64,000 bases of DNA from an uncultured beta proteobacterium (GTDB lineage: Bacteria > Pseudomonadota > Gammaproteobacteria > Burkholderiales > Burkholderiaceae_A): NCBI GenBank assembly GCA_902625535.1, contig CACOBT010000004.1, forward strand, positions 57,189-121,188, in the 5' to 3' direction. A model generated the notes under the pieces. That model did not search any database. It was given only the letters and a program-made list of their open reading frames with translations, and had not been told where the DNA came from. The position numbers and the translations under genes were made by a program. Every line of letters begins with the position of its first letter. Within the stretch, counting starts at the first letter, position 1. Shown in pieces: positions 19,111 through 28,568 of this stretch.

Positions 19111-20037
19111 ATGCTACGTGTAAATGATTTTTTTTCATCTCACCTTGGCGCTTTAAAGCTAAATTGGCTTTTAAATGAGCACTCCTCAGAAGCTGTTATA
19201 TCCGGAAATGCGCAAGAGAGTGCTGATCTGATAGGTCATTTAAATTTAATACACCCCTATCGCATCCAAGTTTTTGGGCAACCGGAGGTTAGGTATTTTA
19301 ACGAATTAAATACTAAACGACGGAAATATTTAAGCGCAGAGCTGTTTGCCGCAAAGCCACCTGCAATAATCATTGCTGATAACCAAATACCTCCTGAAGA
19401 AATATTTGTTGCATGCGACCGAGAAAAAATTCCTCTTTTCAGTACTGAGACCTCGGCAGCGGGAATCATAGAAAAGCTTAGGATTCTTATTTCCAAAACT
19501 CTCGCACCTAGAGAAACGCGCCATGGAGTTTTCATGGATGTTCTTGGATTAGGAGTGTTAATTTCAGGAGAGTCTGGTTTAGGAAAAAGTGAACTTGGTT
19601 TAGAACTTTTAACAAGAGGTCATGGATTGGTTGCTGATGATGCGGTTGAATTTACGAGAGTAACAAACGATGTGATTGAGGGAAGGGCTCCTGAACTTTT
19701 AAGAGATTTAATCGAGGTTAGGGGTTTGGGCCTATTGAATATAAGAACTATATTCGGAGAATCAAGTGTAAGAAGAAAATTAAGACTTAGACTCATAGTA
19801 CAGTTGATAAAAAGATCACTTATCAATGAGTATGATAGATTGCCGCTTGAAGCGCTTTATGAAGAAATCTTAGGATTAAAAATTAAGAAAGTTGTCATAC
19901 CGGTATCGGCCGGGAGGAATATCGCAGTCTTAGTCGAAGCAGCTGTTAGAAATACAGTTCTGCAATTACGAGGAGTCGATACTATGAAAGAGTTTATGGA
20001 AAAACAACGAAAAGCAATCAAAAAAACTGAAACTTAA
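19111..20037 (+). CDS. hprK: HPr kinase/phosphorylase
   Basis: Bifunctional enzyme that phosphorylates and dephosphorylates a serine in HPr-type proteins. The Walker A motif SGESGLGKSELGLELL and the following HGLVADDAVEF, with the signature region EVRGLGLLNIRTIFG, are diagnostic. I start at ATG 19111 (MLRVNDFF, 308 residues), 5 nt after the ptsN stop. The open frame upstream would overlap ptsN. In betaproteobacteria hprK lies between ptsN and rapZ, as here. Confidence 0.95.
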   Translation: MLRVNDFFSSHLGALKLNWLLNEHSSEAVISGNAQESADLIGHLNLIHPYRIQVFGQPEVRYFNELNTKRRKYLSAELFAAKPPAIIIADNQIPPEEIFVACDREKIPLFSTETSAAGIIEKLRILISKTLAPRETRHGVFMDVLGLGVLISGESGLGKSELGLELLTRGHGLVADDAVEFTRVTNDVIEGRAPELLRDLIEVRGLGLLNIRTIFGESSVRRKLRLRLIVQLIKRSLINEYDRLPLEALYEEILGLKIKKVVIPVSAGRNIAVLVEAAVRNTVLQLRGVDTMKEFMEKQRKAIKKTET

Positions 20038-20046
20038 AATGAAAGA

Positions 20047-20913
20047 ATGGTAGAAGTATTCGTTGTAACGGGCATATCGGGTTCAGGAAAGACCTCAGCA
20101 TTAAATATGCTAGAGGACCTTGGTTATTATTGTATAGATAACTTACCTGTCGCTCTCGTAAAAAACGCTTTGTCTATGCTAGCAGCTAAAGGCTACCGAC
20201 GTATTGCTCTTTCGGTTGACGCAAGAGATAAAGAAAGTTCAAAAAATCTTAATCCTACGATAGATTCTTTAAAAGATCAGTACAACATAAACGGAATTTT
20301 TCTGACTGCATCGACTACAGTCCTTCAAAGACGGTACTCCGAAACAAGAAGAAGGCATCCATTCAGCTTCCAGGATGATGCTACAGACGAAAGTCAGATA
20401 GCAAATACTATAGGAGAATGTATTGAAAAAGAGCGGGAATTAATGGCAAAAATTCAAAACAATTTCTTAACTTTAGATACCAATCAACTCAACCCTAACG
20501 ATTTAAAAAAATCCATGTTCGAATTGATTGACGAAAAAAAAAGCAATTTTTCCTTAATTGTAGTCCAATCATTTTCTTACAAAGACGGCATTCCCATCGA
20601 TTCGGATATTGTATTCGATGCCAGGTGCCTACCCAACCCATTCTATGATCCAGAACTACGCAACTTAACCGGCAGAGATTCTAAAGTGATCTCATATCTT
20701 TCTAAACAAAGTGAGATGAATTCATTTATTAAAGATATTTTTGCATATTTAGAAACCTGGCTACCTACATATTTAAACAAAGAGAGATCGTATTTAACGA
20801 TATCAATCGGATGCACAGGAGGAAAACATCGATCTGTATTTTGTTCCGAGGAAATTGCCGCAAATTTATCAAAAAAATGGAGGATACTCATTAGACATAG
20901 AAAAGTGTTATGA
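20047..20913 (+). CDS. rapZ: RNase adapter protein RapZ
   Basis: Nucleotide-binding protein; the E. coli homologue guides RNase E to the GlmZ small RNA, controlling glucosamine-6-phosphate synthesis. N-terminal Walker A is GISGSGKTSAL with YYCIDNLP following. The C-terminal domain has the conserved ISIGCTGGKHRSVF block. Its 288 residues are normal. The 3' end overlaps the convergent mutY gene by 6 nt. Confidence 0.94.
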   Translation: MVEVFVVTGISGSGKTSALNMLEDLGYYCIDNLPVALVKNALSMLAAKGYRRIALSVDARDKESSKNLNPTIDSLKDQYNINGIFLTASTTVLQRRYSETRRRHPFSFQDDATDESQIANTIGECIEKERELMAKIQNNFLTLDTNQLNPNDLKKSMFELIDEKKSNFSLIVVQSFSYKDGIPIDSDIVFDARCLPNPFYDPELRNLTGRDSKVISYLSKQSEMNSFIKDIFAYLETWLPTYLNKERSYLTISIGCTGGKHRSVFCSEEIAANLSKKWRILIRHRKVL

Positions 20914-21963
20914 CGAAAGAATCCAAAAAGAAGAATCTTGTAATATTTTTTCCAAAATTTTGGGCATTGGTACTTTTTTATTTGCAGTTTTACGGGCAAT
21001 TTGATGCTTGCCGCTGAGTTTTATCTTATCGAAGACACACTCTCTTTTCCAGACATCTAAAGTTAAATCACAATTTGACACTTTAAGTCGGTAACTTCTG
21101 AAAAAACGTTTCCTAGGGAGTCGTTTGTTTTCTTTCATCTTGATATTTGAAGCGGGTACAAATAACGATTTCCATAATTTTTCCTCTGTCTGTTTTTCTA
21201 ATATAACTTTTTCCCTATCCATGGCTAGAACCCATGTTAACTTTCTCTCTTTAAGAATCTTTTTAGTTTTTTTTGGATACAACTCGACTGTTTCTGACGT
21301 AAAGCTTTCACAATCATCCGATACGGGACATCTCTCGCAGGCGGGACTAACAGGTTTGCAAACTAAAGCGCCTAAGTCCATGATGTATTGGCTGTAAAGT
21401 GGCATTTCCGAGTTTTTTTGTGGTAGTAATTTGATCGCAAGCGATAGTAACGCTTTTTTTTCCTTCATCTTAGAATTTACTTCATTCAAACAATACCTAC
21501 GAGATAAAACCCTTGTAACATTTGTGTCCAATATAGCTACCCTCTCACTATTAGTAAAAGAAGAAATAGCTGCAGATGTTGATGCCCCAACACCCGGAAT
21601 AGTTTCCCAATCAATTGCATTTTTTGGAAAAACTTTCTGCCTATCATTTAGTATTACCTTTGCACCTTTGTGCAGGTTTCTAGCTCTTCTGTAATATCCT
21701 AATCCTGACCATACACTTATAACTTCATCTACAGAAGAATTTGCAAGTTTCTCAATATTCGGAAACTTTTCCATGAAGTGTTTGAACTTAGGCATGACCA
21801 CAGCAAGTTTTGTTTGTTGTAGCATCGTTTCAGAAACCCAAATTTTGTAAGGGTCAAACATTCCATTATTTTTTTCCTTCCATGGAAGTGCATTTCTGCC
21901 CTCTTTGGTTCCCCATTGAATAAGTCTCTCAGAAAAATTCTTCATCTCTGGCAACGAGGGCAA
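20908..21963 (-). CDS. mutY: A/G-specific adenine glycosylase MutY
   Basis: Removes adenine mispaired with 8-oxoguanine. The 351-residue protein has the helix-hairpin-helix block TIPGVGASTSAAI and the catalytic Asp region AILDTNVTRVLSR. The 4Fe-4S cysteine set C-x6-C-x2-C-x5-C is seen in CKPVSPACERCPVSDDC. A C-terminal MutT-like recognition domain follows. It overlaps the downstream end of mutM by 22 nt, so two 8-oxoG repair genes form one operon. Confidence 0.95.
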   Translation of the reverse strand: MPSLPEMKNFSERLIQWGTKEGRNALPWKEKNNGMFDPYKIWVSETMLQQTKLAVVMPKFKHFMEKFPNIEKLANSSVDEVISVWSGLGYYRRARNLHKGAKVILNDRQKVFPKNAIDWETIPGVGASTSAAISSFTNSERVAILDTNVTRVLSRRYCLNEVNSKMKEKKALLSLAIKLLPQKNSEMPLYSQYIMDLGALVCKPVSPACERCPVSDDCESFTSETVELYPKKTKKILKERKLTWVLAMDREKVILEKQTEEKLWKSLFVPASNIKMKENKRLPRKRFFRSYRLKVSNCDLTLDVWKRECVFDKIKLSGKHQIARKTANKKVPMPKILEKILQDSSFWILSS

Positions 21964-22781
21964 AACGTAGTAGCTCTTTGCCCAATAGTCTTTTTCACCA
22001 ATTCAGTATTGCAAATTACGCAACTTTCTTTTTTCCCGTAAATTAAGTGTTCGTCAACGAACGACCCCCTTTCACCTTCAAGTCCCGAGAAATCCCTAAG
22101 CGAACTACCGCCTTTCGAGATAGCGTTAGAAAGAACAGTTTTCAAACAAGCCACCAGTTGCGAGCATTTCGAAATGCTTAACTTAAAACACGCTATTGTC
22201 GGGATAATACCTGCTCGAAAGAGCGCCTCTGTTGCGTAAATATTACCCACTCCGGCAATTTGTTTACCATCCATTAAAAATATCTTTATGTTTCTCGTTA
22301 CGCCCCTCGTCATTTTAAATAGCCTGTTAGCACAAAACCTATCAGAAAGTGGTTCTAGTCCGAGATTTAATAATGCTGATAAATCCGCGGGTGTTTTAAT
22401 ATTTATCCTACTGATCATCCGAACCCCACCAAAACGCCTAGGGTCATGAAGTAGAACAAACTTGTTACTAAAATTTAAATACATATGAATGTGGTTTAAA
22501 GACTTTGTTATGTATTCTTTTTCTTGTAAATTTTTCGCAACAATTAAACGTCCGCTCATGCCAAAATGGATTAGTAAGTACCATTCAAAAAGTTCTAAAA
22601 TCAGGTATTTACCTGTTCTGCTTACCCCGTAAATTTTTTTTCCTAACAACAGCTGCTTGTCAATTTCACTTAATTGGGAACGCATTCTAAGATTACTGGT
22701 CCAAACATTTGTTATAATTGCGTTTTGTATTAACGGGCGCAAAGTGTTTGCTACTGTCTCCACCTCGGGTAATTCTGGCAT
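21942..22781 (-). CDS. mutM: Formamidopyrimidine-DNA glycosylase MutM
   Basis: Excises 8-oxoguanine and formamidopyrimidines. The start is fixed by chemistry: MPELPEVETV, with catalytic Pro2 and Glu3. The C-terminal zinc finger is seen in YGKKESCVICNTELVKKTI and TFCPRCQR. It has 279 residues. Its ATG is only 16 nt from the divergent TPR gene start, so its promoter must overlap that gene. Confidence 0.97.
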   Translation of the reverse strand: MPELPEVETVANTLRPLIQNAIITNVWTSNLRMRSQLSEIDKQLLLGKKIYGVSRTGKYLILELFEWYLLIHFGMSGRLIVAKNLQEKEYITKSLNHIHMYLNFSNKFVLLHDPRRFGGVRMISRINIKTPADLSALLNLGLEPLSDRFCANRLFKMTRGVTRNIKIFLMDGKQIAGVGNIYATEALFRAGIIPTIACFKLSISKCSQLVACLKTVLSNAISKGGSSLRDFSGLEGERGSFVDEHLIYGKKESCVICNTELVKKTIGQRATTFCPRCQR

Positions 22782-22797
22782 ATTTAAAGAGTCTTAG

Positions 22798-23808
22798 ATG
22801 ATATCTAAACATATTACACAGACCAAAGCCTTCGTAATCGGGCTTCTGAGCTTTTGTTATATTAACACCTTCTGGATGTTTAAAGCGCATGCTGATGACT
22901 CGCCAGACGTAGCGCCTGAAATAATTTTTCAAATCTTAGCCAGCGAAATTGCCTTAATCTCAGGGAACATCGCAAGTGCGATTGTCACATATCTAGACGT
23001 TGCATCAAAGACCGGTGATATTGGAGCAGCAAAAAGGGCAACGGAGCTGGCATTAGCCGTTAGAGATCACGACTCAGCGTTAAAAGCGGCAGAGATATGG
23101 CAGAACAATGATTCAGGGGATGTCGACGCATCAGAGGCTCTCAAGGCTCTTTATTTAATTACGGGGAAAAATAAGGAGTTAATCGACAGACTTGTCATTG
23201 AAAGAGAAACCTCAAGAAAAAACAAAACCTTATACAATTTTTATAACGAAATGAATATTCTCGTCAGCAAGTCGAGCAATGCTAGTAACGCTTTAGACAT
23301 ATTTGAAAAAGTGTCGTACAAAGATCGATACCGTCCGGAAGTGATGTATTCTCGTGCAATGCTCTACTACCGAAACGGAAATAAAGAAAAAATGGAGGAT
23401 ATTCTTCGTAATTTAGTAAAAAAGAAACCAGATCATGTACAGGCTTTAAATGCACTCGGATACAGTATGGCAGACGCCAATAAAAATCTTACGGAGGCTT
23501 TTGACCTGATCAAAGCAGCTTTGACTTTTTCACCCCAGGACCCTCATATAATCGATAGTATGGGATGGGTATACTTCAGACTTGGTCAATTAGAAATGGC
23601 TGAGGAGTGGTTGGAAAAAGCTTACATCCAACAACCGGATGCAGAAATATCCGCACACTACGGTGAAGTGTTGTGGAATTTGTCAAGAAAAAAAGATGCA
23701 ATCCAAGTTTGGCAGACAGGTTTCAACAAAGAGCCGACCAATGCTATTCTGCTTGAGACTGTTGACCGTTTGAAGGTAAGTATTGACAAACTTCAGGATA
23801 ATAACTGA
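22798..23808 (+). CDS. Secreted tetratricopeptide-repeat protein
   Basis: A 336-residue protein with a signal peptide (hydrophobic 13-28, likely cleavage after AHA near residue 32). Several TPR-type helical repeats follow; clear ones are ALNALGYSMADANKNLTEAFDLI, then PHIIDSMGWVYFRLGQLEMAEEWL and AEISAHYGEVLWNLSRKKDAIQV. A TPR protein at this position, before lolB and ispE, is standard in betaproteobacteria and is presumed to act in the periplasm or envelope. Precise function unknown. Confidence 0.85.
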   Translation: MISKHITQTKAFVIGLLSFCYINTFWMFKAHADDSPDVAPEIIFQILASEIALISGNIASAIVTYLDVASKTGDIGAAKRATELALAVRDHDSALKAAEIWQNNDSGDVDASEALKALYLITGKNKELIDRLVIERETSRKNKTLYNFYNEMNILVSKSSNASNALDIFEKVSYKDRYRPEVMYSRAMLYYRNGNKEKMEDILRNLVKKKPDHVQALNALGYSMADANKNLTEAFDLIKAALTFSPQDPHIIDSMGWVYFRLGQLEMAEEWLEKAYIQQPDAEISAHYGEVLWNLSRKKDAIQVWQTGFNKEPTNAILLETVDRLKVSIDKLQDNN

Positions 23809-24310
23809 CATTAAAATTTTTTTCTACCTCACTCTGTGTTTGGTATTTGTAGGGTGCTCTTCTTTACAAAAAAGGGACTCGTATACCTACGCATTTCAAA
23901 CAGGTAGAATCCTACTGGTATACTCAGGTGAAAAGAGACAAGCAGTTAAAGCAAGATTTGAATGGATTGAATCTTATGAAAATGGGAAACGAGGTGTTAC
24001 CATAAATATTTTTGATTTATGGGGTAACCACCTTTTTAAAACATTAAAAGAAACTAACTTAACAAACAGCCTGAGTTCTGACTGGCACTTTTTTTTATAT
24101 GATGGAAACATAGTTGACGACTCTATAATTACACGAGAAATTTTTCGACTCTTAAAAATGAGATTAACACAGGGAAAATTATTTAAATTACTAGACGAAA
24201 TCAATGAACTAATAAGTGAAAGTAGAAAATATACGAAAAATAATGTTGCACACACAATGAAAAAAACCTTAGCACGTTCGGAAATATCAGTTAAGATCGT
24301 TTTCGACTAA
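23783..24310 (+). CDS. lolB: Outer-membrane lipoprotein insertion protein LolB
   Basis: LolB is the outer-membrane acceptor that receives lipoproteins from LolA. Visible here: a signal sequence ending in a lipobox with Cys25 (LVFVGCSS) and a LolB-like beta fold start (YTYAFQTGRILLVYSGEKRQAVKARFEW). The start is a TTG at 23783, overlapping the TPR gene by 26 nt; no ATG fits the signal peptide. Divergence from known LolB is strong, so the call also rests on the conserved TPR-lolB-ispE order. Confidence 0.8.
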   Translation: MTNFRIITDIKIFFYLTLCLVFVGCSSLQKRDSYTYAFQTGRILLVYSGEKRQAVKARFEWIESYENGKRGVTINIFDLWGNHLFKTLKETNLTNSLSSDWHFFLYDGNIVDDSIITREIFRLLKMRLTQGKLFKLLDEINELISESRKYTKNNVAHTMKKTLARSEISVKIVFD

Positions 24311-24325
24311 TCAAGAGTAAATATT

Positions 24326-25219
24326 TTGATATTTCAAAGCCCAGCAAAGATTAACTTGTACCTGCATATAAAAGGAAAATATCAAAATAACTTTCACGAA
24401 ATAGATAGCCTTTTCGTAAGAATTGACTTGCATGACGACCTGGATATATCATGCACACAGGATCCTCACATTGAACGATTCGGTGATCTTAGCCATTTAA
24501 GGAAGAATGACCTTTGTTATCGAGCAGCTATCGCCTTAAAAGAAAAATCAGGTTGCAATCTAGGTTGTAGATTAACTTTAAAAAAAAGAATACCTATTGG
24601 AGCAGGGCTGGGTGGAGGCAGTTCTAACGCCGCTACTGTATTGATGGGGCTCAATAGACTATGGGAATTGAAATACTCAAAGGATGAATTAAAATTTTTA
24701 GGAAAACAAATCGGAGCTGATGTTCCCTTTTTTATTGAACAATCTAACTGCTTCGCCACCGGGATGGGAGAAAATTTAAATGCGATCAAAAATGAACAGT
24801 TTATACCAAAATTTTATGTGATCCTGACACCAAATATAAAGATTTCGACTGCGTTAGTTTTTAAAAAATTCCAATTAAACAAGCAACATTTGACAAGACC
24901 AAAAATGAGTGTTTTAAGTCGAGCCGAGATGTTGTCGTCTCAGAAGCCTTACTTTACTTTCGGATGTAATGATTTGGAATCAACCGTTTCATATTTATTT
25001 CCGATGATCAAAAAATATATTCGAGAAATGAAAAATGTGGCCAGCATGTTAGGGATTCCCGTTGAATGTTGCAGAATGTCTGGATCGGGTTCTACACTTT
25101 TTTGCGGGTTTTATACAAAGGAAGCTGCAGTTACTTACACACAAAAACTTTGCGACCATCTAAAGAAAAGTCAAATACATGAAAAACCAAATGTACTAAT
25201 TTCGTCACTTTTTCATTAA
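24326..25219 (+). CDS. ispE: 4-diphosphocytidyl-2-C-methyl-D-erythritol kinase
   Basis: GHMP kinase of the MEP isoprenoid pathway. It starts at a TTG with SPAKINLYLHI, as in all IspE. The ATP loop PIGAGLGGGSSNAATVL and the C-terminal MSGSGSTLFCGF block are intact. It has 297 residues. In related genomes tRNA-Gln and prs follow directly; here they lie 27 kb away on the other strand, beyond the accessory region. Confidence 0.95.
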   Translation: MIFQSPAKINLYLHIKGKYQNNFHEIDSLFVRIDLHDDLDISCTQDPHIERFGDLSHLRKNDLCYRAAIALKEKSGCNLGCRLTLKKRIPIGAGLGGGSSNAATVLMGLNRLWELKYSKDELKFLGKQIGADVPFFIEQSNCFATGMGENLNAIKNEQFIPKFYVILTPNIKISTALVFKKFQLNKQHLTRPKMSVLSRAEMLSSQKPYFTFGCNDLESTVSYLFPMIKKYIREMKNVASMLGIPVECCRMSGSGSTLFCGFYTKEAAVTYTQKLCDHLKKSQIHEKPNVLISSLFH

Positions 25220-25245
25220 AGGAATATTATAGAAAATGGTAGCTC

Positions 25246-25602
25246 CTACAAATATATTTCTTTTAAAACTTCGTAATTAAAACCTCTCAACTTTACCTGG
25301 GCAGGATCTGAAAGTTCCTCATCGGACGGAGAATCACCGGACTCTTGGTTTCTGAGAAAAGGCTCTCCATCGGGCAATTGCGGAATACAAACCAGTGAAA
25401 CCAATGGGCGCGGCATATTCTGGCCACTATCATCTGGTACCGTGAAAATATATTTTCGGAGCTCAATTTTTTCTATATTTCTTACTTTACCGTTTACAAC
25501 AATTGATAAGGGCAAATCACCTAATTCCTCTACATCGATATCTTCACCATTTATACTCACTATCGCTTTTGTGAAGTCTTTTAAAAGAGTTACCTGAGTC
25601 AT
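25246..25602 (-). CDS. Hypothetical protein
   Basis: I do not recognise this 118-residue protein. A GGAG ribosome site lies 6 nt before the ATG, and composition is protein-like. It is acidic, with a Ser/Asp/Glu-rich stretch at about 86-100 and no signal peptide or membrane helix. The DLPLSIVVN segment (29-37) vaguely resembles the DLPVKVIVI unit repeated in the protein at 35163, but this may be chance. It is convergent with ispE. Confidence 0.6.
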   Translation of the reverse strand: MTQVTLLKDFTKAIVSINGEDIDVEELGDLPLSIVVNGKVRNIEKIELRKYIFTVPDDSGQNMPRPLVSLVCIPQLPDGEPFLRNQESGDSPSDEELSDPAQVKLRGFNYEVLKEIYL

Positions 25603-25928
25603 TTAAAACTCCAATGAAGTGTGATTTAGTCCTTATAGAATTATCATAAATTAGTGGTAATTACAAATAATGCATAAAGTCAGACAGCTATATAGTTTCT
25701 ATTAAAATCAGATTAGTATGTCAGCAAAGTAATAAAAAGGATTTAAGTTGCTTAAAATGGCATACCCAAAAAACAAAAGATGATATTCTATAACCTAGTT
25801 ATGATTAATATTAAAATATAAAATGACTTCTGAAAAATTTGGGATGGCAGAATTAATGCAGGGACGTCGTTTTTTATCAAACGAGTAATCGGACAAATGT
25901 TCAAAAAAGCCCTCTATCTGGAGCGCGA
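25603..25928 (+). other. Intergenic region before bioD
   Basis: About 326 AT-rich bases carrying the divergent upstream regions of the hypothetical gene (minus) and bioD (plus). A 21-codon open frame (25823-25888) lies just before bioD but has no ribosome site, and I do not call it. I searched by eye for BirA-type paired half sites and found none convincing. Confidence 0.4.
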
Positions 25929-26558
25929 ATGTCGTTCTTTCTAACTGGAACAGATACTGAAGTTGGAAAAACAGTTACCTGCGCGTGGCTATTATTACAC
26001 TATCGTTATCATTACTGGAAACCTATTCAGTCAGGGATGGACACTCCAGATACAGAAATCGTTCGAAAAATTACAGACTTTCACGAATCGTTTTTCTTTC
26101 CGCCTACTTATGAATTGCAACAGCCTTTGTCTCCCCATACATCAGCCAAATTAGACGGTATAAAAATTGAGCTATCAAATTTTAAACTTCCACGAAATAA
26201 TACAAAAATTGTTGTTGAAGGAGCAGGTGGAGTATTAGTCCCAATTAACGGAAGAAAGGAATTCATGGTAGATATAATGGCAAAACTAAGTCTACCAATT
26301 TTATTAGTGGCTAGAAGTAAACTAGGAACTATCAATCACACACTTCTCACAATTAATGAATTAAAGAGGAGAAATCTTCCCTTAAAAGGTATAATTTTGT
26401 GTGGTGAAAAAAACCGTGACAATAAGGAATCTATAGAAACGTGCTCGGGTGTGCCGGTAGTTGCCGAATTAAATCTTATGAAAACCATCGATAAGAATAC
26501 GTTACTTCTAAACAAACCGGGGGAAAAATTAGATGAAATCTTTGCATCAGCAGGATAA
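25929..26558 (+). CDS. bioD: Dethiobiotin synthetase
   Basis: ATP-dependent closure of the ureido ring in biotin synthesis. The 209-residue P-loop protein starts FFLTGTDTEVGKTVT, the BioD Walker A. The block VVEGAGGVLVPI is the second signature. It overlaps bioA by 26 nt, an arrangement that suggests translational coupling. In E. coli bioD is the last gene of bioBFCD, so this order is different. Confidence 0.95.
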   Translation: MSFFLTGTDTEVGKTVTCAWLLLHYRYHYWKPIQSGMDTPDTEIVRKITDFHESFFFPPTYELQQPLSPHTSAKLDGIKIELSNFKLPRNNTKIVVEGAGGVLVPINGRKEFMVDIMAKLSLPILLVARSKLGTINHTLLTINELKRRNLPLKGIILCGEKNRDNKESIETCSGVPVVAELNLMKTIDKNTLLLNKPGEKLDEIFASAG

Positions 26559-27846
26559 AGATTTAATTTGGCATCCTTACACTCAGCATCTAGTTGAACC
26601 TGAGCCCATATTGATAGAAAGAGCTAAGGGGGCATCATTATTCACCTCTGAAGGCAACGAAGTATTAGACCTAATTTCAAGCTGGTGGACTACCACACAT
26701 GGTCACTCACATGAAAAATTAAATCAAGCAATAATTAATCAAGCAGAAAAGTTAGATCATGTGATGTTTGCTGGCTTCAGTCATCCGCCAGCAATAAAGT
26801 TAGCAACTGAGTTAATAACGGTTCTACCTAAAAATTTAAAAAAAGTTTTTTTTTCTGACAATGGTTCAACAGCAGTAGAAGTGGCTATTAAAATTGCTCT
26901 CCAGTATTGGAAGAATAGAGGTTATTCAACAAAGAACAAATTAGTAGCTCTTGATGGAGGCTATCATGGGGATACCGTTGGAGCTATGTCTGTCAGCAAG
27001 GGGAGCGGTTTTTTCAATTCCTACAAGGATTATCTCTTTTCAATCGAAGTTATTCCTTTCCCTGAAACCTGGATCCAGGATGATGAAAGATTAGAAAAAG
27101 AAGCCATCTCTCTGTCATACTTTATGAAGTTGATTGAAGAAAAGAAACAGAACTTATGCGCAATCATAATTGAACCATTGCTTCAGGGTGCTGGCGGCAT
27201 GCGAGTCTGTAGTATAGAGTACGTACGAAAATTGAGTCAAATTGCCAAAGAAAATGATATTTTATTAATTTTTGATGAGGTTGCAGTCGGCTTCGGAAGA
27301 CTAGGAGAAATGTTTGCATGTAATAAGTCTGCATGTGAGCCAGATATAATTTGTCTTTCAAAAGGGTTAACAGCTGGATACCTTCCCATGGCTGCAACAG
27401 TTTGTACTGATGAGATTTATAACAATTTCTTAAGTCAAAAGATACATAAAACCTTACTCCACGGACACACATTTACAGCAAACCCACTGGCGTGTGCAGT
27501 AGCTCATAAATCGTTAAAATTATTTCAAGAGGAACAAACATTAAAAAAAATTGCCCACATAGAAAAAAAACACGTGGATTTTTCTCAGGTACTTTTAAAG
27601 ACTAACTCTATATTTAAACTCAGACAAGTTGGTTCAGTCCTAGCATTTGACATTCAATCTAAAAAAAATAATTATAAAAATAATTTATCCGAAAAATTGC
27701 GATTTTTGTTTTTATCACAAGGTTTTAATATTAGACCCATTGGGTCTTCCATATATCTAATGCCGCCATACTGCATTTCCGACAAAGAATTAGATAGAAC
27801 CTATGACGTTATTTTTAAGACAATAACTAGCTTACCTACCATTTGA
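26533..27846 (+). CDS. bioA: Adenosylmethionine-8-amino-7-oxononanoate aminotransferase
   Basis: PLP enzyme that makes 7,8-diaminopelargonic acid using S-adenosylmethionine as amino donor. The 437-residue class III aminotransferase starts IWHPYTQH. It has the S-S-W-W-T-T-T-H-G active-site strand, DEVAVGFGRLGEMF and the PLP-lysine region CLSKGLTAGYLPM. It overlaps bioD and converges on bioC with a 5-nt gap. Confidence 0.96.
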   Translation: MKSLHQQDKDLIWHPYTQHLVEPEPILIERAKGASLFTSEGNEVLDLISSWWTTTHGHSHEKLNQAIINQAEKLDHVMFAGFSHPPAIKLATELITVLPKNLKKVFFSDNGSTAVEVAIKIALQYWKNRGYSTKNKLVALDGGYHGDTVGAMSVSKGSGFFNSYKDYLFSIEVIPFPETWIQDDERLEKEAISLSYFMKLIEEKKQNLCAIIIEPLLQGAGGMRVCSIEYVRKLSQIAKENDILLIFDEVAVGFGRLGEMFACNKSACEPDIICLSKGLTAGYLPMAATVCTDEIYNNFLSQKIHKTLLHGHTFTANPLACAVAHKSLKLFQEEQTLKKIAHIEKKHVDFSQVLLKTNSIFKLRQVGSVLAFDIQSKKNNYKNNLSEKLRFLFLSQGFNIRPIGSSIYLMPPYCISDKELDRTYDVIFKTITSLPTI

Positions 27847-27851
27847 ACAAA

Positions 27852-28568
27852 CTACGTGGTCTTTCCATAAATTATGTGCCACGAAAGTTTTTCATTTTTT
27901 TCATTAAACATTTTTACCGCTTTTCTCAACTTCTCATAATTCAGAGATACCTGACTCTTGTGTTTAAGCAAAACACCCATGGACTTCAAATCTTTTGCGA
28001 ACGAGTGGAAATCGTGACATTCTAGTTTAAAGTACTCTTCCTTAATTACTCCAGGAAGATCGTAGACTGGGAAAGTTACATTCTTGTCCCCATACGAGTT
28101 AACTATATCTTGCCATTCACGAAAATTGTTTTTGCCTATTGTTGCATAGAAAAGTGGGCCGAGTTCCGATAAACGTTGTATACCTGTTAAAGGTGATTCA
28201 AACCAATGGACAGTCATTGAGGTAACAATCAAATCATAACTACCGAGGTTTTTAAACGGTTTTTCACCATCCATTTGAAAAAATTTAATATTTCGTGCAT
28301 CGCAATGTTTTTCGCATTCCCTCAACATCAGTCCGGAGATATCTGTTATCTCAAAAATGGCGTCTGGATATTTTCTTATCAATAATTTAGTAAGTATTCC
28401 AGTACCGCATCCAATCTCTAAAATTCTAGGTCTGGCTATTGCGGGTAGGATGTTTAAGAGAGATGCAGTAACTCGTTTTTGGATATGTGCTTTGCTGTGA
28501 TATGTATGAACATTATCACTAAAAGCTTTAATTAGCTTTGCTTTATATTCCAAATTCACGAAATACAT
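27852..28568 (-). CDS. bioC: Malonyl-ACP O-methyltransferase BioC
   Basis: Methylates malonyl-ACP so that fatty-acid synthesis can build pimeloyl-ACP for biotin. The 238-residue class I methyltransferase has the SAM motif ILEIGCGTGILTKLL and motif II/III blocks EITDISGLML and DLIVTSMTVHWF (the W-F following is typical of BioC). It overlaps the bioH-like gene upstream by 26 nt and is the last gene of bioF-bioH-bioC. Confidence 0.93.
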   Translation of the reverse strand: MYFVNLEYKAKLIKAFSDNVHTYHSKAHIQKRVTASLLNILPAIARPRILEIGCGTGILTKLLIRKYPDAIFEITDISGLMLRECEKHCDARNIKFFQMDGEKPFKNLGSYDLIVTSMTVHWFESPLTGIQRLSELGPLFYATIGKNNFREWQDIVNSYGDKNVTFPVYDLPGVIKEEYFKLECHDFHSFAKDLKSMGVLLKHKSQVSLNYEKLRKAVKMFNEKNEKLSWHIIYGKTT

